16,051 bases of DNA from Glomus cerebriforme (GCA_003550305.1 QKYT01000715.1:13212-29262); one strand, 5' to 3'; numbered from the stretch's first letter, positions 1 through 9,696 are shown. Translations and numbers: made by a program. Notes: a model not told the origin generated them from the sequence alone.

Positions 1-1266
1 TTATCATTCATTTTATTATTCATTTTACATCATAATTAAAACTAAAATTATGAAAAAATATATTTTTTTTATAAATATTAAATATTAAGTTTTTTCTTTT
101 TACTTACCAATTAAAAATAACTGCTATATATGTTTATAAACTTTTTAACATATTTAATAAAAAGTGAATAGAAAAGTGATGGGGAAAGTGATGGGGAAGT
201 GATGGGAAAAAGAAGTGGTTATTACCGTTGTTTTGAATATTGATTAAAAAAAAATTTTTTATTTTTTATTAAATCTGTGTCACATGAATATGTAACACAT
301 TTAATTTAGATTTGTGTAATGTATAACTTACTAAAATAATTAAATTTTTACAAAAATCTCAATTTAATCTAATTCCGAAAATCGGCCCATATGCTTGTAT
401 ATATATCAGATTCCTTCCTGTTAATTCATTTGAATAAATGTTTGTTCTTTTTTTCTTTTTTTTCTTTCTATTTCATATTAATAACAATAGCCTAGTTATT
501 TCATTTTAACAATTTAACATAGTCTATTTGATATTCATTAGAATTATTATTCTATAATCAAGACTAGTTACATATATTGTCTAAACTCCTTAGTAACTAA
601 ATCACTTTGTTCTAAAAGAATAATATTATTATGATGTTCAGATGTTAAGTAATTGATGCATAGAATCTTTTGTCCCAATGATTATATAATTATAAGAATA
701 GTTTTATTAGAATTTATTCTTAAAATTATTTATTTATTAATAAATATATGAATAGTTTTAGAGATCGCTCCTCAGTCAATATTTGTCCAACCAAAAAAAG
801 TTTCTGCTTCGTCTTCATATTATCAGTGAATATTTATAATTCAACAATTGATTAATGCAAGTTTCATTTTTCTTCTTACTTTCTGAGATTAAATACGAAA
901 TTATTGTCAATTCATATACAGAATATTAAATGAAGAAATATTTTTTTTATTTTATTAACCATTATCTGACTATTAATATAATATTTTATACACTATAACT
1001 AGAGAAAATATCTATACAACATTTAAAATGATTTAGTTATCTAATTATTAAGAAATCTAACGATTATCATTGTTCTGTATTTTTAGAAATATAATATAGC
1101 TTCACTAGTCTAGTATTATGATAATCGCGAAGATTTTAGCAGCAGCAGCATATAAGACTTGAGAGAATTGATGGATGATAACCAGGGTGTAAGATATTGG
1201 TTAATTAAATATTTCTATTTGTAAATGAAAGAATTTTAATGAATAGACTATTTAACTTTACATTAT
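1..1266. other. AT-rich region without a supported gene
   Basis: No open frame of convincing length or composition is visible on either strand, and stop codons are dense in all frames. Contents are low-complexity A/T tracts, the G-rich tandem repeat at 173-206 and a four-unit AGC microsatellite at 1138-1150. It reads as intergenic DNA of an AT-rich eukaryotic genome. Confidence 0.6.
173..206. repeat. 12-bp G-rich tandem repeat, about 2.8 copies
   Basis: The unit aaagtgatgggg occurs perfectly at 173-184 and 185-196, followed by a shortened copy, aagtgatggg, at 197-206. It stands out as G-rich on the plus strand against very AT-rich surroundings. It is probably a minisatellite; no function can be inferred. 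Confidence 0.85.
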
Positions 1267-2051
1267 TTAATAAAAATTTATTAGTTTAAAACTTGCTTTA
1301 TATCTTAAAGCTCCATTTTTATGTTTCTTAATAACACTTTCTACCTCAATATCATCCTCATTATTAGTGGTTAATCGAAGAATATCACACTTAAGCATAG
1401 GGATTTCCTTACCATGGAAAATAAAAGAGTTACTAATATAGCTCGTATGGTACTGTATATACTGCACTTAAGACACTGTTGAAGTGACATAGTTTTTACT
1501 ATGAACATCCTATGGTAATATGTTAATTTTAATGAAGTTTCCATTTTTTTGGAAATGTCTCAGTTACCTAATGGTAATTGGACAGGTTTCCACTGTAGAT
1601 ATCAGAGTATCCTGCATCACTTCAACCAGTGAGAGTAAGCACTTACATCTTCAATTTCTTCTCCAGATTCTTCCTCAATTCCTTTCTCAAATTCTTCAAA
1701 AGTCTTAACTTTTTCCTTAATGAAATATTCTCCAATTGCAGAATCTTCATCAATTTCATTATAAAATCACGTAAATCTATTGGTATATTATATTTCATAG
1801 AAGAAAAATCTTCTAGTTGCGTTTTTCTGTAACTTTCAATTGAATTGCAATCATAATCACTTCTTTCAAATTTTTTCTTCAAGTGATGAAGATTCATAAC
1901 TGGAATCCACTCTTTTACTATACGTACTATATATAACATCATATATTAATCTTATAAGTGTAATTGGAAAAATACCTTTGTCACTCATGAAAAATATCAC
2001 AGAGATTAATATCAAGTCATTTTCTGAGTCATTATAAAATAATATCATCAT
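1267..2051 (-). pseudogene. Probable decayed spliced gene, unknown product
   Basis: The product is not recognised. On the minus strand, protein-like composition runs through three successive frames: about 2051-1866 in one frame, then to about 1760 in a second, then to about 1647 in the third. The first switch falls at an A run near 1866-1880 and the second near 1760-1770, as single-base indels would produce. Joined across the switches, the stretch becomes acidic and Glu-rich (for example EEFEKGIEEESGEEIED) and ends exactly at a consensus 5' splice donor GTAAGT (1646-1641). Downstream, 1467-1267 stays open and encodes a mixed charged segment (LTTNNEDDIEVES, then IKKHKNGALRYKASFK) that could be a terminal exon. 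I infer a former intron-containing gene with two frameshifts. The alternative is a living gene whose introns I have placed wrongly, or chance. No domain could be named. Confidence 0.33.
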
Positions 2052-3023
2052 AAATAAAAAATTTAAAATTATTGTAATAATTTGACATTACAATTTCATC
2101 AAAAAATTTTTGGGTAAATAACAAAATTTATCATAAGTATAGTGAGTAGTATAAGAAACTTTAATAACTAGACTTGCTCAAATAAAGAATAATATGCAGG
2201 GATCTTACTATTTTAAGGGATCATTGTTATATTAAAGAGAAGACATTCTTGGATATAAAAATACTAATTGTGCAAAATGTTTTATAAATTTATTAAATAA
2301 TAATCAGTATCATAAGTAGCAATGATTTTGTATTGAATAGTCATGTTTGTTTTACTGCATATTTTGCTTGATTTTTTTTTATGAAATTTTAACTAAACCT
2401 CATAAAATTTATTGTATAATTTAATTCTAGTCATTAACTGAATATTACTTCAGATTCTGGAGAGATTCTTATATTATGCAATGCGGTTTGTTGTATATAT
2501 AAAAGCATTAACTATAATTTTTAGATAACTTTGATAAAATTAGATATTAAATTTACTATTTATTTTAGCATTTTAATATATTCTTTACTCTGACATTGGA
2601 AGTCTTCACAAAGATCATGATTGAGATTAATTTCAATCCCAATCTAATCATGATTGAAATTTCATATGAAATCTTATTTGTGGAGTAAGATTGGATTGAA
2701 AAGCCATGCAGACTATTAGTTAATTAAAATTAAAGGAAATTATGCATAACTTTATGATAGAAATATTTTAATTAGGATTTTACATGTAATTACATATGTG
2801 AGGAATACATTGGTATACATTTGCATTATTCAAAATATTGATTGCTATAAGTAAACTTAGTTTTCAGGAACCAAACATCCATTTACAATCTTTTTGATTG
2901 AAATAAAAATTAAAATAATTATTTTAATTCTATTGATTTTATTTCAATTTTTTTAAAAAATCTTTAATTGCTATCATTGATAATCTTCAAATGATAAATA
3001 AGAATAATCATGTGCTTTTACAG
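2052..3023. other. AT-rich region without a supported gene
   Basis: No credible coding stretch was seen on either strand. The only structure noted is a perfect 14-bp palindrome, atttcatatgaaat, at 2659-2672, next to the repeated word atcatgattga (about 2614 and 2648). These could form a small stem but resemble nothing I can name. Confidence 0.5.
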
Positions 3024-3283
3024 TTAACGGCAAGAAGTATAAAGAAATATGGTATAATTTACCATCAAAACTTTATCTGGTAGTATCATTAAAATATCCT
3101 GGTCGCTTTCGAATTCAGTCTCATCGAAAATTTTGGTTATAAAATCATAAATTATATTCCTTAATTTGGGAGTAATTTCTACTAAATATTAAAATAAAAT
3201 AAATATATTCAGAGATTTCAGATTTATAACTGTCAGCAGTTTCGAAACTATAATTTCTACAAAATCATTATTTTCATAATCAC
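3024..3283 (-). pseudogene. Exon-like minus-strand segments, unknown product
   Basis: The product is not recognised. On the minus strand a pyrimidine-rich stretch ending in CTTTAG lies just before 3283, as at a 3' splice site. It is followed by an open segment reading DYENNDFVEIIVSKLLT. After a short AT-rich interruption with another TTTAG (about 3185), a second open segment (about 3179-3024) in a different frame reads ITPKLRNIIYDFITKIFDE and then an acidic stretch. The amino-acid mix looks like real protein rather than random translation of AT-rich DNA. Either these are two exons of a gene whose other exons I cannot place, or they are the remains of a decayed one. It may belong to the same former locus as the minus-strand remnant at 1267-2051, since strand and appearance match. 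Confidence 0.22.
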
Positions 3284-3572
3284 CTAAAGAAAGTTATTTG
3301 ACCTGTTATTTATAGTTCAGTCATTCTATCTATTAATTAATAATAAAACAAATAATTTTTTTGCTTTGATACTTAAATAATTTTACAAGTATTGTAAGTA
3401 TTATTATTTCATTAAATATATATAGTACATACATGTTAATAATCTCTCAAGAAAGTATGAGTAACAGGTAACGAAAGATAGAAATTCAATTGAAACACTA
3501 TAAAAATTTCTAATATATTATTTAATTTTTTTTTAAAAAAATAATATATAAGAAATGCCAATAAATTGTCGT

Positions 3573-3663
3573 CAAAAATGTCCGGTGCGTCCGGAATATG
3601 CCTTCACTCCAGAAACTTCCAATATTCCGGACACTGAGACATTAACTCGCCTAGACATTTTTG
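3573..3663. repeat. Nested inverted repeat, possible MITE or foldback remnant
   Basis: Outer arms caaaaatgtc (3573-3582) and gacatttttg (3654-3663) are perfect inverted complements of 10 bp. Inside them, gtccggaatat (3589-3599) and atattccggac (3622-3632) are perfect inverted complements of 11 bp, separated by 22 bases. The segment is clearly more GC-rich than its surroundings. Related words (cggacatt) recur just downstream at 3684-3691. Nested arms of this kind suggest the termini of a small non-autonomous DNA transposon or a foldback element. No transposase is present and no flanking target duplication was confirmed. Confidence 0.5.
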
Positions 3664-4119
3664 GATGAGGGACGTTTTTTTGGCGGACATTATTTTTTTT
3701 TATAGGGTAACTAAAAAGGATATGTTACTAGGCCAGATCATTCAGATTTTTGATCGGGTTTGAGTCGATAAACATTGGCTGAAAAATTGTGTAATGCGTT
3801 CAGTGACCCGATTTTTGGAATTTTTGTTCATGTTTTAAAATAAACAAAAATGAATTAAAAAACATATGGGCTAATTGGTTGAAGTTAAAACTTTTGTAAT
3901 CTGTACATCAGAAATGAACTGGTCTACTTTCACTGCGGAGATCAGTAAAAGGCATTGGTTAAATTCTGGAATTTTTAAAATATGAAGGGTTGGAAATTAT
4001 TGATTAAGGGCATTCAAGCACCCCCCGCCTCCCTCAATGGATTTATTGAATGATCTGATTGGCTAAAAAAAACAAAGTGTGATCATCACTTAAGTCAATA
4101 GTCTACTTCAGAGTTGGTC
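3664..4119. other. Gene-free flank upstream of the LINE pair
   Basis: All frames carry frequent stops. The stretch is less AT-rich than the sequence before it and has a C-rich patch at 4021-4034. Just before the first retrotransposon, 4103-4133 can be read in the frame of the downstream ORF with faint resemblance (LLQSWSIG) to the corresponding part of copy 2. The true 5' edge of copy 1 may therefore lie slightly upstream of where I place it. Confidence 0.5.
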
Positions 4120-4133
4120 GATAGGAATTTTTG
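4120..4133 (+). repeat. Putative target-site duplication, first copy
   Basis: The sequence gataggaatttttg lies directly before recognisable copy-1 LINE sequence. The same 14 bases follow the tail of copy 2 (15805-15818), and 13 of them follow the tail of copy 1 (7243-7255). Matches at all three expected junctions are best explained as target-site duplications from target-primed reverse transcription. The last bases also resemble the local LINE sequence (gaatttt in copy 2), so microhomology at the 5' junction is likely. Confidence 0.7.
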
Positions 4134-4183
4134 TAGGAGTCTTTTTCAATGGCAACGACTCCGATAAACCTACAATCGCAAAG

Positions 4184-7087
4184 ATGAAATCTACAGTTCA
4201 CGAATTCACCTCCTCACTCCGTCGAAAAGCCATCTCTTACGAACACATAATATATTTAACTAACAAAATATTACTTCCTAAACTAGAATACATGATGCAA
4301 ACATGTGTTTTATCTGATCTTCAATGCGACGCACTTTTAAATCCTATTAAAAAACTTTTCAAACAAACACTACGGTTACCCTTAAATACACCCAATAACG
4401 TTATACACAACACTCTATTTCCTTCAATCAATAATCTAAAATCTACCCAATTACAAGCCCAACTGTCCAACATTAACACACTACTCCATACTCCTATCCT
4501 TAAAACGATAGCCACCCAAAACTTATTAAACACGCAATATTTTTACTGGACCCCTACATTCCCAGACCACATTACTATTAACAATAGCTCTCTATCAACG
4601 CATAATGCGTCTTATTTTACTAAATGCATAAAATTATTTGCTTCTTTTCATATTTCTTTATTACCAAATATAGATACCTCGATACAAAGTTCTTTTCAAG
4701 AACCCATTACAAAGTACTTTCCTGATTTCACGCATAAAGATATTAATTCGCTACGGAACAAAAGGATCATATACGCTAAACAAGTTACCGATAACGCAGG
4801 ATTATATCTATTACCTTACCCTGAAACAGAAGCCCTCAATCACCAAGGACCTATCCCTTCTTGGTACAAAAAATTAGAATCAGAATNTTCCATTGGACCC
4901 AACAAAGTNCTAATCACTCCCCTACAGAATCCGTTTCTCAAAGACCTCCCGATCTCTCACATTCCTAACGATATTAACAAAACTTATTATCGTCATAGNT
5001 CCAAAGTATGGGTTTCCTATTGGGACCCACATACCAATAATATTTTACTCGGTCGTATAATCGAAATTTTTAACCCATCGCACGGAATTTCCACCGCGTA
5101 TATTGAACACTGGAACTACGACCCATTACCTCAAGACCAATTATTTAACACGCCCANAAANTTAATACCAATTTTTACACCCTGTGCTGGCTGTCAGAGA
5201 CACACTTATTATTACCGTGACATTCGCCCAAAATGTGTTTTAAATACCCCTTTATTCAATCTTCATAGAATTTCTATACGTGACAAAAATTATAATCCTT
5301 TTAATAATTGTAATATTCCTTACGCAACTTATATCATTACCAAAGATCCCTACAATTCATTACGAGTTACCACTTATAATTTATATAGAGAACTCTCAAC
5401 CCCCCCCCCTGCTATTCCAATTACGGATACTCCCCCCTGTACATCTCCTGTTAATGGACCACTACACCATCCCACAAGTTCTAACTCGTCTTCTATAATA
5501 GATCCTATTATTTTACAAACATTTTTAGGATGTAACACCACATTACTGNGACTCCATGAAATCAGACAAACTAACAAAAACCATAACAAGTTTATTTTTT
5601 ATACTGACGGTTCAATTAAACATCTTTCCACTGCACAATGCCGTATCGGTTTCGGTTGGATCGAATTACAAGCACACCCTCATACTACACATTTCCTAGG
5701 CAGAACTACACACTTACCTTCCTCTTTGAAAGCTGAAACTATGGCATTGGTCACAGCCATCCTAACGGTCCCAGAACGATCACAGGTTACGATTAATACA
5801 GATTCGGCCAATTTAATTTCTACGTTCCAACGTTTCNTCCTCTCCCCGCTTTCACATCGTCAAAGCCTCAAGTTTAATAATTATATGCTCTGGATGATTT
5901 TAAAAAATTATATTACCAAATTTAATATTTCTATTACCTTTAACAAAGTTAAGGCGCATTCGAATGATATATCTAATGACATGGCGGATTGCCTTGCTAA
6001 ACAAGGATGCGACCTTCCTTCTCCAATTATAATTAATCCTCGTGCTCTTACATCATCGATAGGTTCACTTACCTGGAATAATCTAGGAATCGTCGATAAA
6101 TCACTACGCAAATGGGGAAAATCACTNCATGCTTCAAAAACCTTTAACGAATTTCTGAATAACAAGAGTTTCTCATTTCTTATACAACTTTCGAAGTTTC
6201 ATTTAATTGATTTTCAGTCTTCAAATTTATGGTTTTCATATTTGCCAAACCACCTGAAATACGATCTCAAACATAACCGTCACCAAGGACGAAAAATCAA
6301 ATCCAACATCTCCCAACTGCCAACAGGCGACCTGTTACAAACATATTACCCAACTTTATATCCTCAAACTCAAATCACATGTCCTCTGTGTCACATGTCC
6401 ACCGATAACAATATACACCTTGGCAACTGCGATTCTTATCGCAACAAACTTCTATCTACGATCTCTAATTACAAAAATATACTTTTACTCGCACTTCAGG
6501 GTTTATCTCTTCCACTTAACATACAACGGAATCTTCAACATTTAATTAATTCGTCACCTATTTTTAATCCTTTTACATCTTCCCTTTTGGAGNATAATCA
6601 CCCACTTTTACTTCTAATACACAATTTTATTCCCAAATGTCTTTCGGATCTTTTTAAATCCATTTATGGTCACAAACAACACGCCTTCTCCTCGCACCTT
6701 TTAACCTTTGTCTCGGATTGGATTACCGATATATATAAATTTATATGGACTGATAGAAATAAAGCCTTCAAGTTATTTGAATCCTCGCTCGGCATCACCA
6801 AACTCTCTAAAAAAAATTATAAACGTCCTCCTACTACTTCGAGCTCGACCGTTTCCACGTCGATGGTTCCTTCGTCATCAGATTCACTTCTAGTTAATCC
6901 CAACGCTTGGCTGTTATGGGCCTCTTCTAACTTTTTACACGCAGGCATTTGGACCATGCATCGAGATAACAACTCTTTTTTTTCTTCTTTTAATTTACAA
7001 TTTGTAGAACAATTTTTAATTTTATCTTCACATTTTAATGTTCCGTTCGAATCTTTCACCTTCCCCTTTCCCCGTACAGTAGCTTAG
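4184..7087 (+). CDS. LINE ORF2 C-terminal part: Cys-His domain, RNase H, zinc knuckle
   Basis: This 967-aa frame is the C-terminal half of a LINE ORF2. The Met at 4184 is just the first ATG after the truncation; the frame is open upstream to 4094. In order: RT thumb-like region (SLRRKAISYEH near residue 11, LPKLEYMMQT near 32), a W/YWD-type domain followed by Cys334-Cys337-His340-Cys351, then RNase H with Asp475 (YTDGS), Glu518 (KAETMA), Asp540 (NTDSAN) and His592...Asp602 (KAHSNDISNDMAD). After this come the conserved block LTWNNLGIVDKSLRKWGK and a CX2CX8HX3C knuckle (Cys733, Cys736, His745, Cys749). The RNase H would degrade template RNA in an intact element. There is no endonuclease or RT palm, so the protein, if made, cannot support retrotransposition. 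The frame is uninterrupted apart from single N bases, which suggests recent insertion. Nine Ns fall in the ORF without shifting frame. Confidence 0.85.
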   Translation: MKSTVHEFTSSLRRKAISYEHIIYLTNKILLPKLEYMMQTCVLSDLQCDALLNPIKKLFKQTLRLPLNTPNNVIHNTLFPSINNLKSTQLQAQLSNINTLLHTPILKTIATQNLLNTQYFYWTPTFPDHITINNSSLSTHNASYFTKCIKLFASFHISLLPNIDTSIQSSFQEPITKYFPDFTHKDINSLRNKRIIYAKQVTDNAGLYLLPYPETEALNHQGPIPSWYKKLESEXSIGPNKXLITPLQNPFLKDLPISHIPNDINKTYYRHXSKVWVSYWDPHTNNILLGRIIEIFNPSHGISTAYIEHWNYDPLPQDQLFNTPXXLIPIFTPCAGCQRHTYYYRDIRPKCVLNTPLFNLHRISIRDKNYNPFNNCNIPYATYIITKDPYNSLRVTTYNLYRELSTPPPAIPITDTPPCTSPVNGPLHHPTSSNSSSIIDPIILQTFLGCNTTLLXLHEIRQTNKNHNKFIFYTDGSIKHLSTAQCRIGFGWIELQAHPHTTHFLGRTTHLPSSLKAETMALVTAILTVPERSQVTINTDSANLISTFQRFXLSPLSHRQSLKFNNYMLWMILKNYITKFNISITFNKVKAHSNDISNDMADCLAKQGCDLPSPIIINPRALTSSIGSLTWNNLGIVDKSLRKWGKSXHASKTFNEFLNNKSFSFLIQLSKFHLIDFQSSNLWFSYLPNHLKYDLKHNRHQGRKIKSNISQLPTGDLLQTYYPTLYPQTQITCPLCHMSTDNNIHLGNCDSYRNKLLSTISNYKNILLLALQGLSLPLNIQRNLQHLINSSPIFNPFTSSLLEXNHPLLLLIHNFIPKCLSDLFKSIYGHKQHAFSSHLLTFVSDWITDIYKFIWTDRNKAFKLFESSLGITKLSKKNYKRPPTTSSSTVSTSMVPSSSDSLLVNPNAWLLWASSNFLHAGIWTMHRDNNSFFSSFNLQFVEQFLILSSHFNVPFESFTFPFPRTVA

Positions 7088-7242
7088 GCTAATATCTCTT
7101 AAAGAGTAGCAGCTGTCAGGTTTTTCTAGACATAGATATAGAGTAGCGATTATATATAGCNGGTTTACCATGGTTTATCTGTCTTCTTAATCTTTTCCTG
7201 TATCTTTGCTGTACACCTTAAAAATAAAAATAAAAATAAAAA
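7088..7242 (+). other. Copy-1 3' UTR and AAAAAT-repeat tail
   Basis: This follows the TAG stop of the truncated ORF2. Blocks shared with the copy-2 3' UTR include ctagacatag (7126-7135), agagtag just after it, and ctttgctgtac (7204-7214). The tail from 7219 is repeats of AAAAAT. Conserved 3' UTR blocks next to a simple-repeat tail are typical of LINEs whose reverse transcriptase recognises the RNA 3' end. One N lies at 7161. Confidence 0.75.
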
Positions 7243-7255
7243 ATAGGAATTTTTG
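7243..7255 (+). repeat. Putative target-site duplication, middle copy
   Basis: The sequence ataggaatttttg follows the copy-1 tail and precedes the copy-2 leader. It matches 13 of the 14 bases at 4120-4133 and at 15805-15818. It would be the 3' duplication of copy 1 and at the same time the 5' duplication of copy 2. The exact left edge is blurred because the tail also ends in A/T. Confidence 0.68.
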
Positions 7256-7324
7256 AAAAAAAGTTTATTTTTCAAAGTTCTTTAGTAAATCTACAGATAC
7301 CAAATACTAGTATAAACCCTTAAC
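7256..7324 (+). promoter_or_regulatory. Short 5' leader of copy 2, possible internal promoter
   Basis: These 69 bases lie between the middle direct repeat and the ORF1 ATG. LINEs usually carry their promoter in the transcribed 5' UTR, so this is where one would be. No TATA box, Inr or other named motif can be asserted from the sequence. The leader is short, so the true 5' end could instead be missing a few bases. Confidence 0.35.
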
Positions 7325-9655
7325 ATGAGCCAAACAAGTAACCATAGTACGAGAAGATTAAGAAGTCATACTTCAAATAACACAACCCCTCAACAAACCA
7401 CAGCAACACTTACTAATACTACCTCAAATAATATTAACAAAGAATTAACTTCTTCAACCTACAGTCCTGAGATAACAGAGATACCATCTAACAATACACA
7501 CAACAGTATTGCCTCTAACATAGACAACATGGAGTTAGATATAGTCGATAATACTCCTCGCTCCATAAACGACACCTCTTCTTCCAGTCACGTGACTCCA
7601 AATATTGCTACGCAATTAATAGAAAATACTTTAGAAAATTTACCCCCCCTTAACGATAATTCGTTAAATGACTCATTACATGCTACAAATAAAATCCCAT
7701 CTAGCATGAAAGGTAAAGACAAAGAAATCGATAATCCTTCCATAACTAAACAAGGACTTGCCCCTATTACTCGCAAACACGATTTTAATCATATCACAAC
7801 ATCCACAAACAATGATCTTCATCAACAAATATTTACTGAATTTAACGATGCAGATCAAAACAGTGATATACTCGACATCTCAGATGTTCAACTAAACACC
7901 AATCATCGACAATACATCTCTTTTTCACCCTTGAATTCTTTTAAACACAAATCCCTAACACAACTAAAATCATCAATTAGACACGTTCTTAACAAAAAAT
8001 TTAACAAAGACTTCGCAGGCATCCTTCCCATTCAAAACTTTAAGGGAGTAAAAATAGTCAAAATTTTATTCAATAACAAACAAATACGAGATTCTATCAA
8101 TGACATCAATATTGCCGAACTTAACGTAAAGTTCCACACATACGATCAGATTAACCTTAATCGCATAGTCGAACCCTTTTTAGAAACCAAACGACTTAAT
8201 ACTATTCGAGTCGTCGATATTCCTCAACATATCGATAATAAAAATATTTTAGAATTTATCATCGATGAACTGGGCCCCATCAACTCATTCGAAGAGATTA
8301 TCAAATCCCAACCACGTGACCAAAACCGAACCTCTACTAACTACAATCACACAAGAAAACCAAATTTTAAACAATTAAAAGTTGAATTTTCTTCCCGAAA
8401 ATCTATTGAAAATATTATGAGTAACGACATTTGGGCTTTACCATACGAAGATTTTACTCTTCGTATATTACCTAACGAAACTCAAGCAGACGAATTCAAA
8501 CGTCGCACCACCTACTGCTACAAGATCACTGGCATCCCCGTCACGGCAACGATAGGAAATATCGAACCACTTTTAACAAAACTCAACGCACGCACGTGCA
8601 CTTTTACAAATTTTCACCAGAAACGTCTTACCAAATCTGCATACATATATGTAGAACCTCAAAATTATATTAATCATAATAGAAAAATGAAATTTGATTC
8701 TTCATCAATTTACGTACTACATCCAAAAACCCCCACATGTACCGTTTGTGGGTCTCCATCCCATCAATACAATAGTTGTAACAGATCGGAACAATTATCT
8801 AAAGCGGTACAACACTTTCACCGTCAAGAATTCCTTTCAATGGAAGATCTAAATAAAAAATTCAACAATATAATAAAGAGACCTAACAAATTCCAACCAT
8901 CAATGGAAGAACCCTCTCATAAATCCCATTCCAATCAACGAAAATATCAACTGGAATACAACACAATCAACAACAATAATCCACAAATTTCAGAACTCCT
9001 ACAACAAATTAAAACTCTTAACCAAATCATTAAAACTCAAAACAATACTATTAACCACCTTCAACAATCGATACAGACTATCACGAATGATCAAAAGGAA
9101 TTAATTAAAGACATCACCATTATCAAAGACTCAAACGCCCATTTAAACGCGAAACTAGACATTTCAATTAATAAAATGGATCAATTTAATTTTACTTCTC
9201 AACCAATTGACGCAGAGGCTTCTCGTCCTCAACCACAAAGGAAAAGACGATCTTCATCGCCTCCGAAAGACACCACTAAAACTTTACATAAATTCCCACC
9301 GGTAATAACAAACACCCCTTCCAACAGACACCATATCCCAAAATATACCAAAACACCTGAACATCCACTACAATTCCAAATTGGCTCCCTTCAATCAATA
9401 TCCTCATACAATGACTATACTGAAGACAACGATAATACACAGGGAGGCCCCTCCTCCAAACCTATCAATAACAACTATTTTCAAACAGGACCTCCTTCTA
9501 CAATAATGGAAACTATTCCTTCCGAAATTGTAGATACTGACAACGACTCAACCGCCAATGCATTTTATACGGACTCGGACCCATCCCAAAACTTTAATCC
9601 AACTTCACAATCCAAACGCTGGCTTGATATCAGTGGTTGGATTGGCTCCAACTAA
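7325..9655 (+). CDS. LINE ORF1: gag-like RNA-binding protein
   Basis: This 776-aa protein would bind element RNA and form the ribonucleoprotein that carries it to the nucleus. The first 215 or so residues are Ser/Thr/Asn-rich and probably disordered. Two RRM-like segments follow. The first is around residues 290-385 (TIRVVDIP strand near 293-300, then KQLKVEFSS near 349). The second is around 397-452 (CYKITGIP near 398-405, then SAYIYVEP). A CX2CX4HX4C zinc knuckle is at Cys472, Cys475, His480, Cys485. Residues 555-620 are rich in Ile/Leu at heptad-like spacing and look like a coiled coil for self-assembly. RKRR at 639-642 could be a nuclear-localisation signal. RRM plus CCHC is a known LINE ORF1 layout. 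The fold assignments are by eye; the knuckle is certain. The reading frame is intact. Confidence 0.85.
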   Translation: MSQTSNHSTRRLRSHTSNNTTPQQTTATLTNTTSNNINKELTSSTYSPEITEIPSNNTHNSIASNIDNMELDIVDNTPRSINDTSSSSHVTPNIATQLIENTLENLPPLNDNSLNDSLHATNKIPSSMKGKDKEIDNPSITKQGLAPITRKHDFNHITTSTNNDLHQQIFTEFNDADQNSDILDISDVQLNTNHRQYISFSPLNSFKHKSLTQLKSSIRHVLNKKFNKDFAGILPIQNFKGVKIVKILFNNKQIRDSINDINIAELNVKFHTYDQINLNRIVEPFLETKRLNTIRVVDIPQHIDNKNILEFIIDELGPINSFEEIIKSQPRDQNRTSTNYNHTRKPNFKQLKVEFSSRKSIENIMSNDIWALPYEDFTLRILPNETQADEFKRRTTYCYKITGIPVTATIGNIEPLLTKLNARTCTFTNFHQKRLTKSAYIYVEPQNYINHNRKMKFDSSSIYVLHPKTPTCTVCGSPSHQYNSCNRSEQLSKAVQHFHRQEFLSMEDLNKKFNNIIKRPNKFQPSMEEPSHKSHSNQRKYQLEYNTINNNNPQISELLQQIKTLNQIIKTQNNTINHLQQSIQTITNDQKELIKDITIIKDSNAHLNAKLDISINKMDQFNFTSQPIDAEASRPQPQRKRRSSSPPKDTTKTLHKFPPVITNTPSNRHHIPKYTKTPEHPLQFQIGSLQSISSYNDYTEDNDNTQGGPSSKPINNNYFQTGPPSTIMETIPSEIVDTDNDSTANAFYTDSDPSQNFNPTSQSKRWLDISGWIGSN

Positions 9656-9696
9656 ATTCATCTAATTCATATTAATCCTTCTATTGTTTTTCATTA
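9656..9696 (+). promoter_or_regulatory. ORF1-ORF2 spacer ending in a TAATG stop-start
   Basis: ORF2 starts at an ATG embedded in TAATG (9695-9699). The TAA of this pentamer is in the ORF1 frame, and the 13 codons between the ORF1 stop (9653-9655) and it are all sense codons. UAAUG is known to couple termination and reinitiation in the SART1 LINE. Here an earlier stop intervenes, so coupling is only a hypothesis. ORF2 could also be reached by reinitiation after the 41-bp gap. Confidence 0.45.

Larger units (their letters stand above)
4134..7242 (+). mobile_element. 5'-truncated LINE retrotransposon (copy 1)
   Basis: The element starts inside ORF2, just after the reverse-transcriptase active-site region. 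VGVFFNGND (from 4133) aligns with LGVYFNANN of copy 2 (about 12658). ORF1, the endonuclease and the RT catalytic motifs are all missing, as is usual when reverse transcription stops early. It continues through RNase H, the C-terminal zinc knuckle, a 3' UTR and an AAAAAT-repeat tail. Roughly half the residues match copy 2 by eye, so this is a related subfamily rather than a duplicate. It is flanked by 13-14 bp direct repeats. It cannot move on its own. Confidence 0.88.

Noticed and set aside
1138..1150. AGC microsatellite of four units
   Set aside because: Too short to annotate as a meaningful repeat.
1520..1832. Two plus-strand short frames rich in Phe/Leu/Ser
   Set aside because: These are antisense to the more protein-like minus-strand remnant; their composition is what the complement of Glu/Lys-rich codons gives.
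2659..2672. 14-bp palindrome atttcatatgaaat
   Set aside because: A/T-rich palindromes of this size occur by chance in such DNA, and no element or site can be tied to it.
4120..4133. Idea that the 14-mer is only internal ORF2 sequence of copy 1
   Set aside because: Faint resemblance upstream (LLQSWSIG against LTASYSQG) keeps this open, but an exact 14-base match at the far end of copy 2 and 13 bases between the copies would then be coincidence.
7243..7255. Idea that ggaatttttg is the normal 5' end of the LINE and the third copy begins another element
   Set aside because: Sequence after 15818 does not match the copy-2 leader after 7255, so a target duplication fits better.
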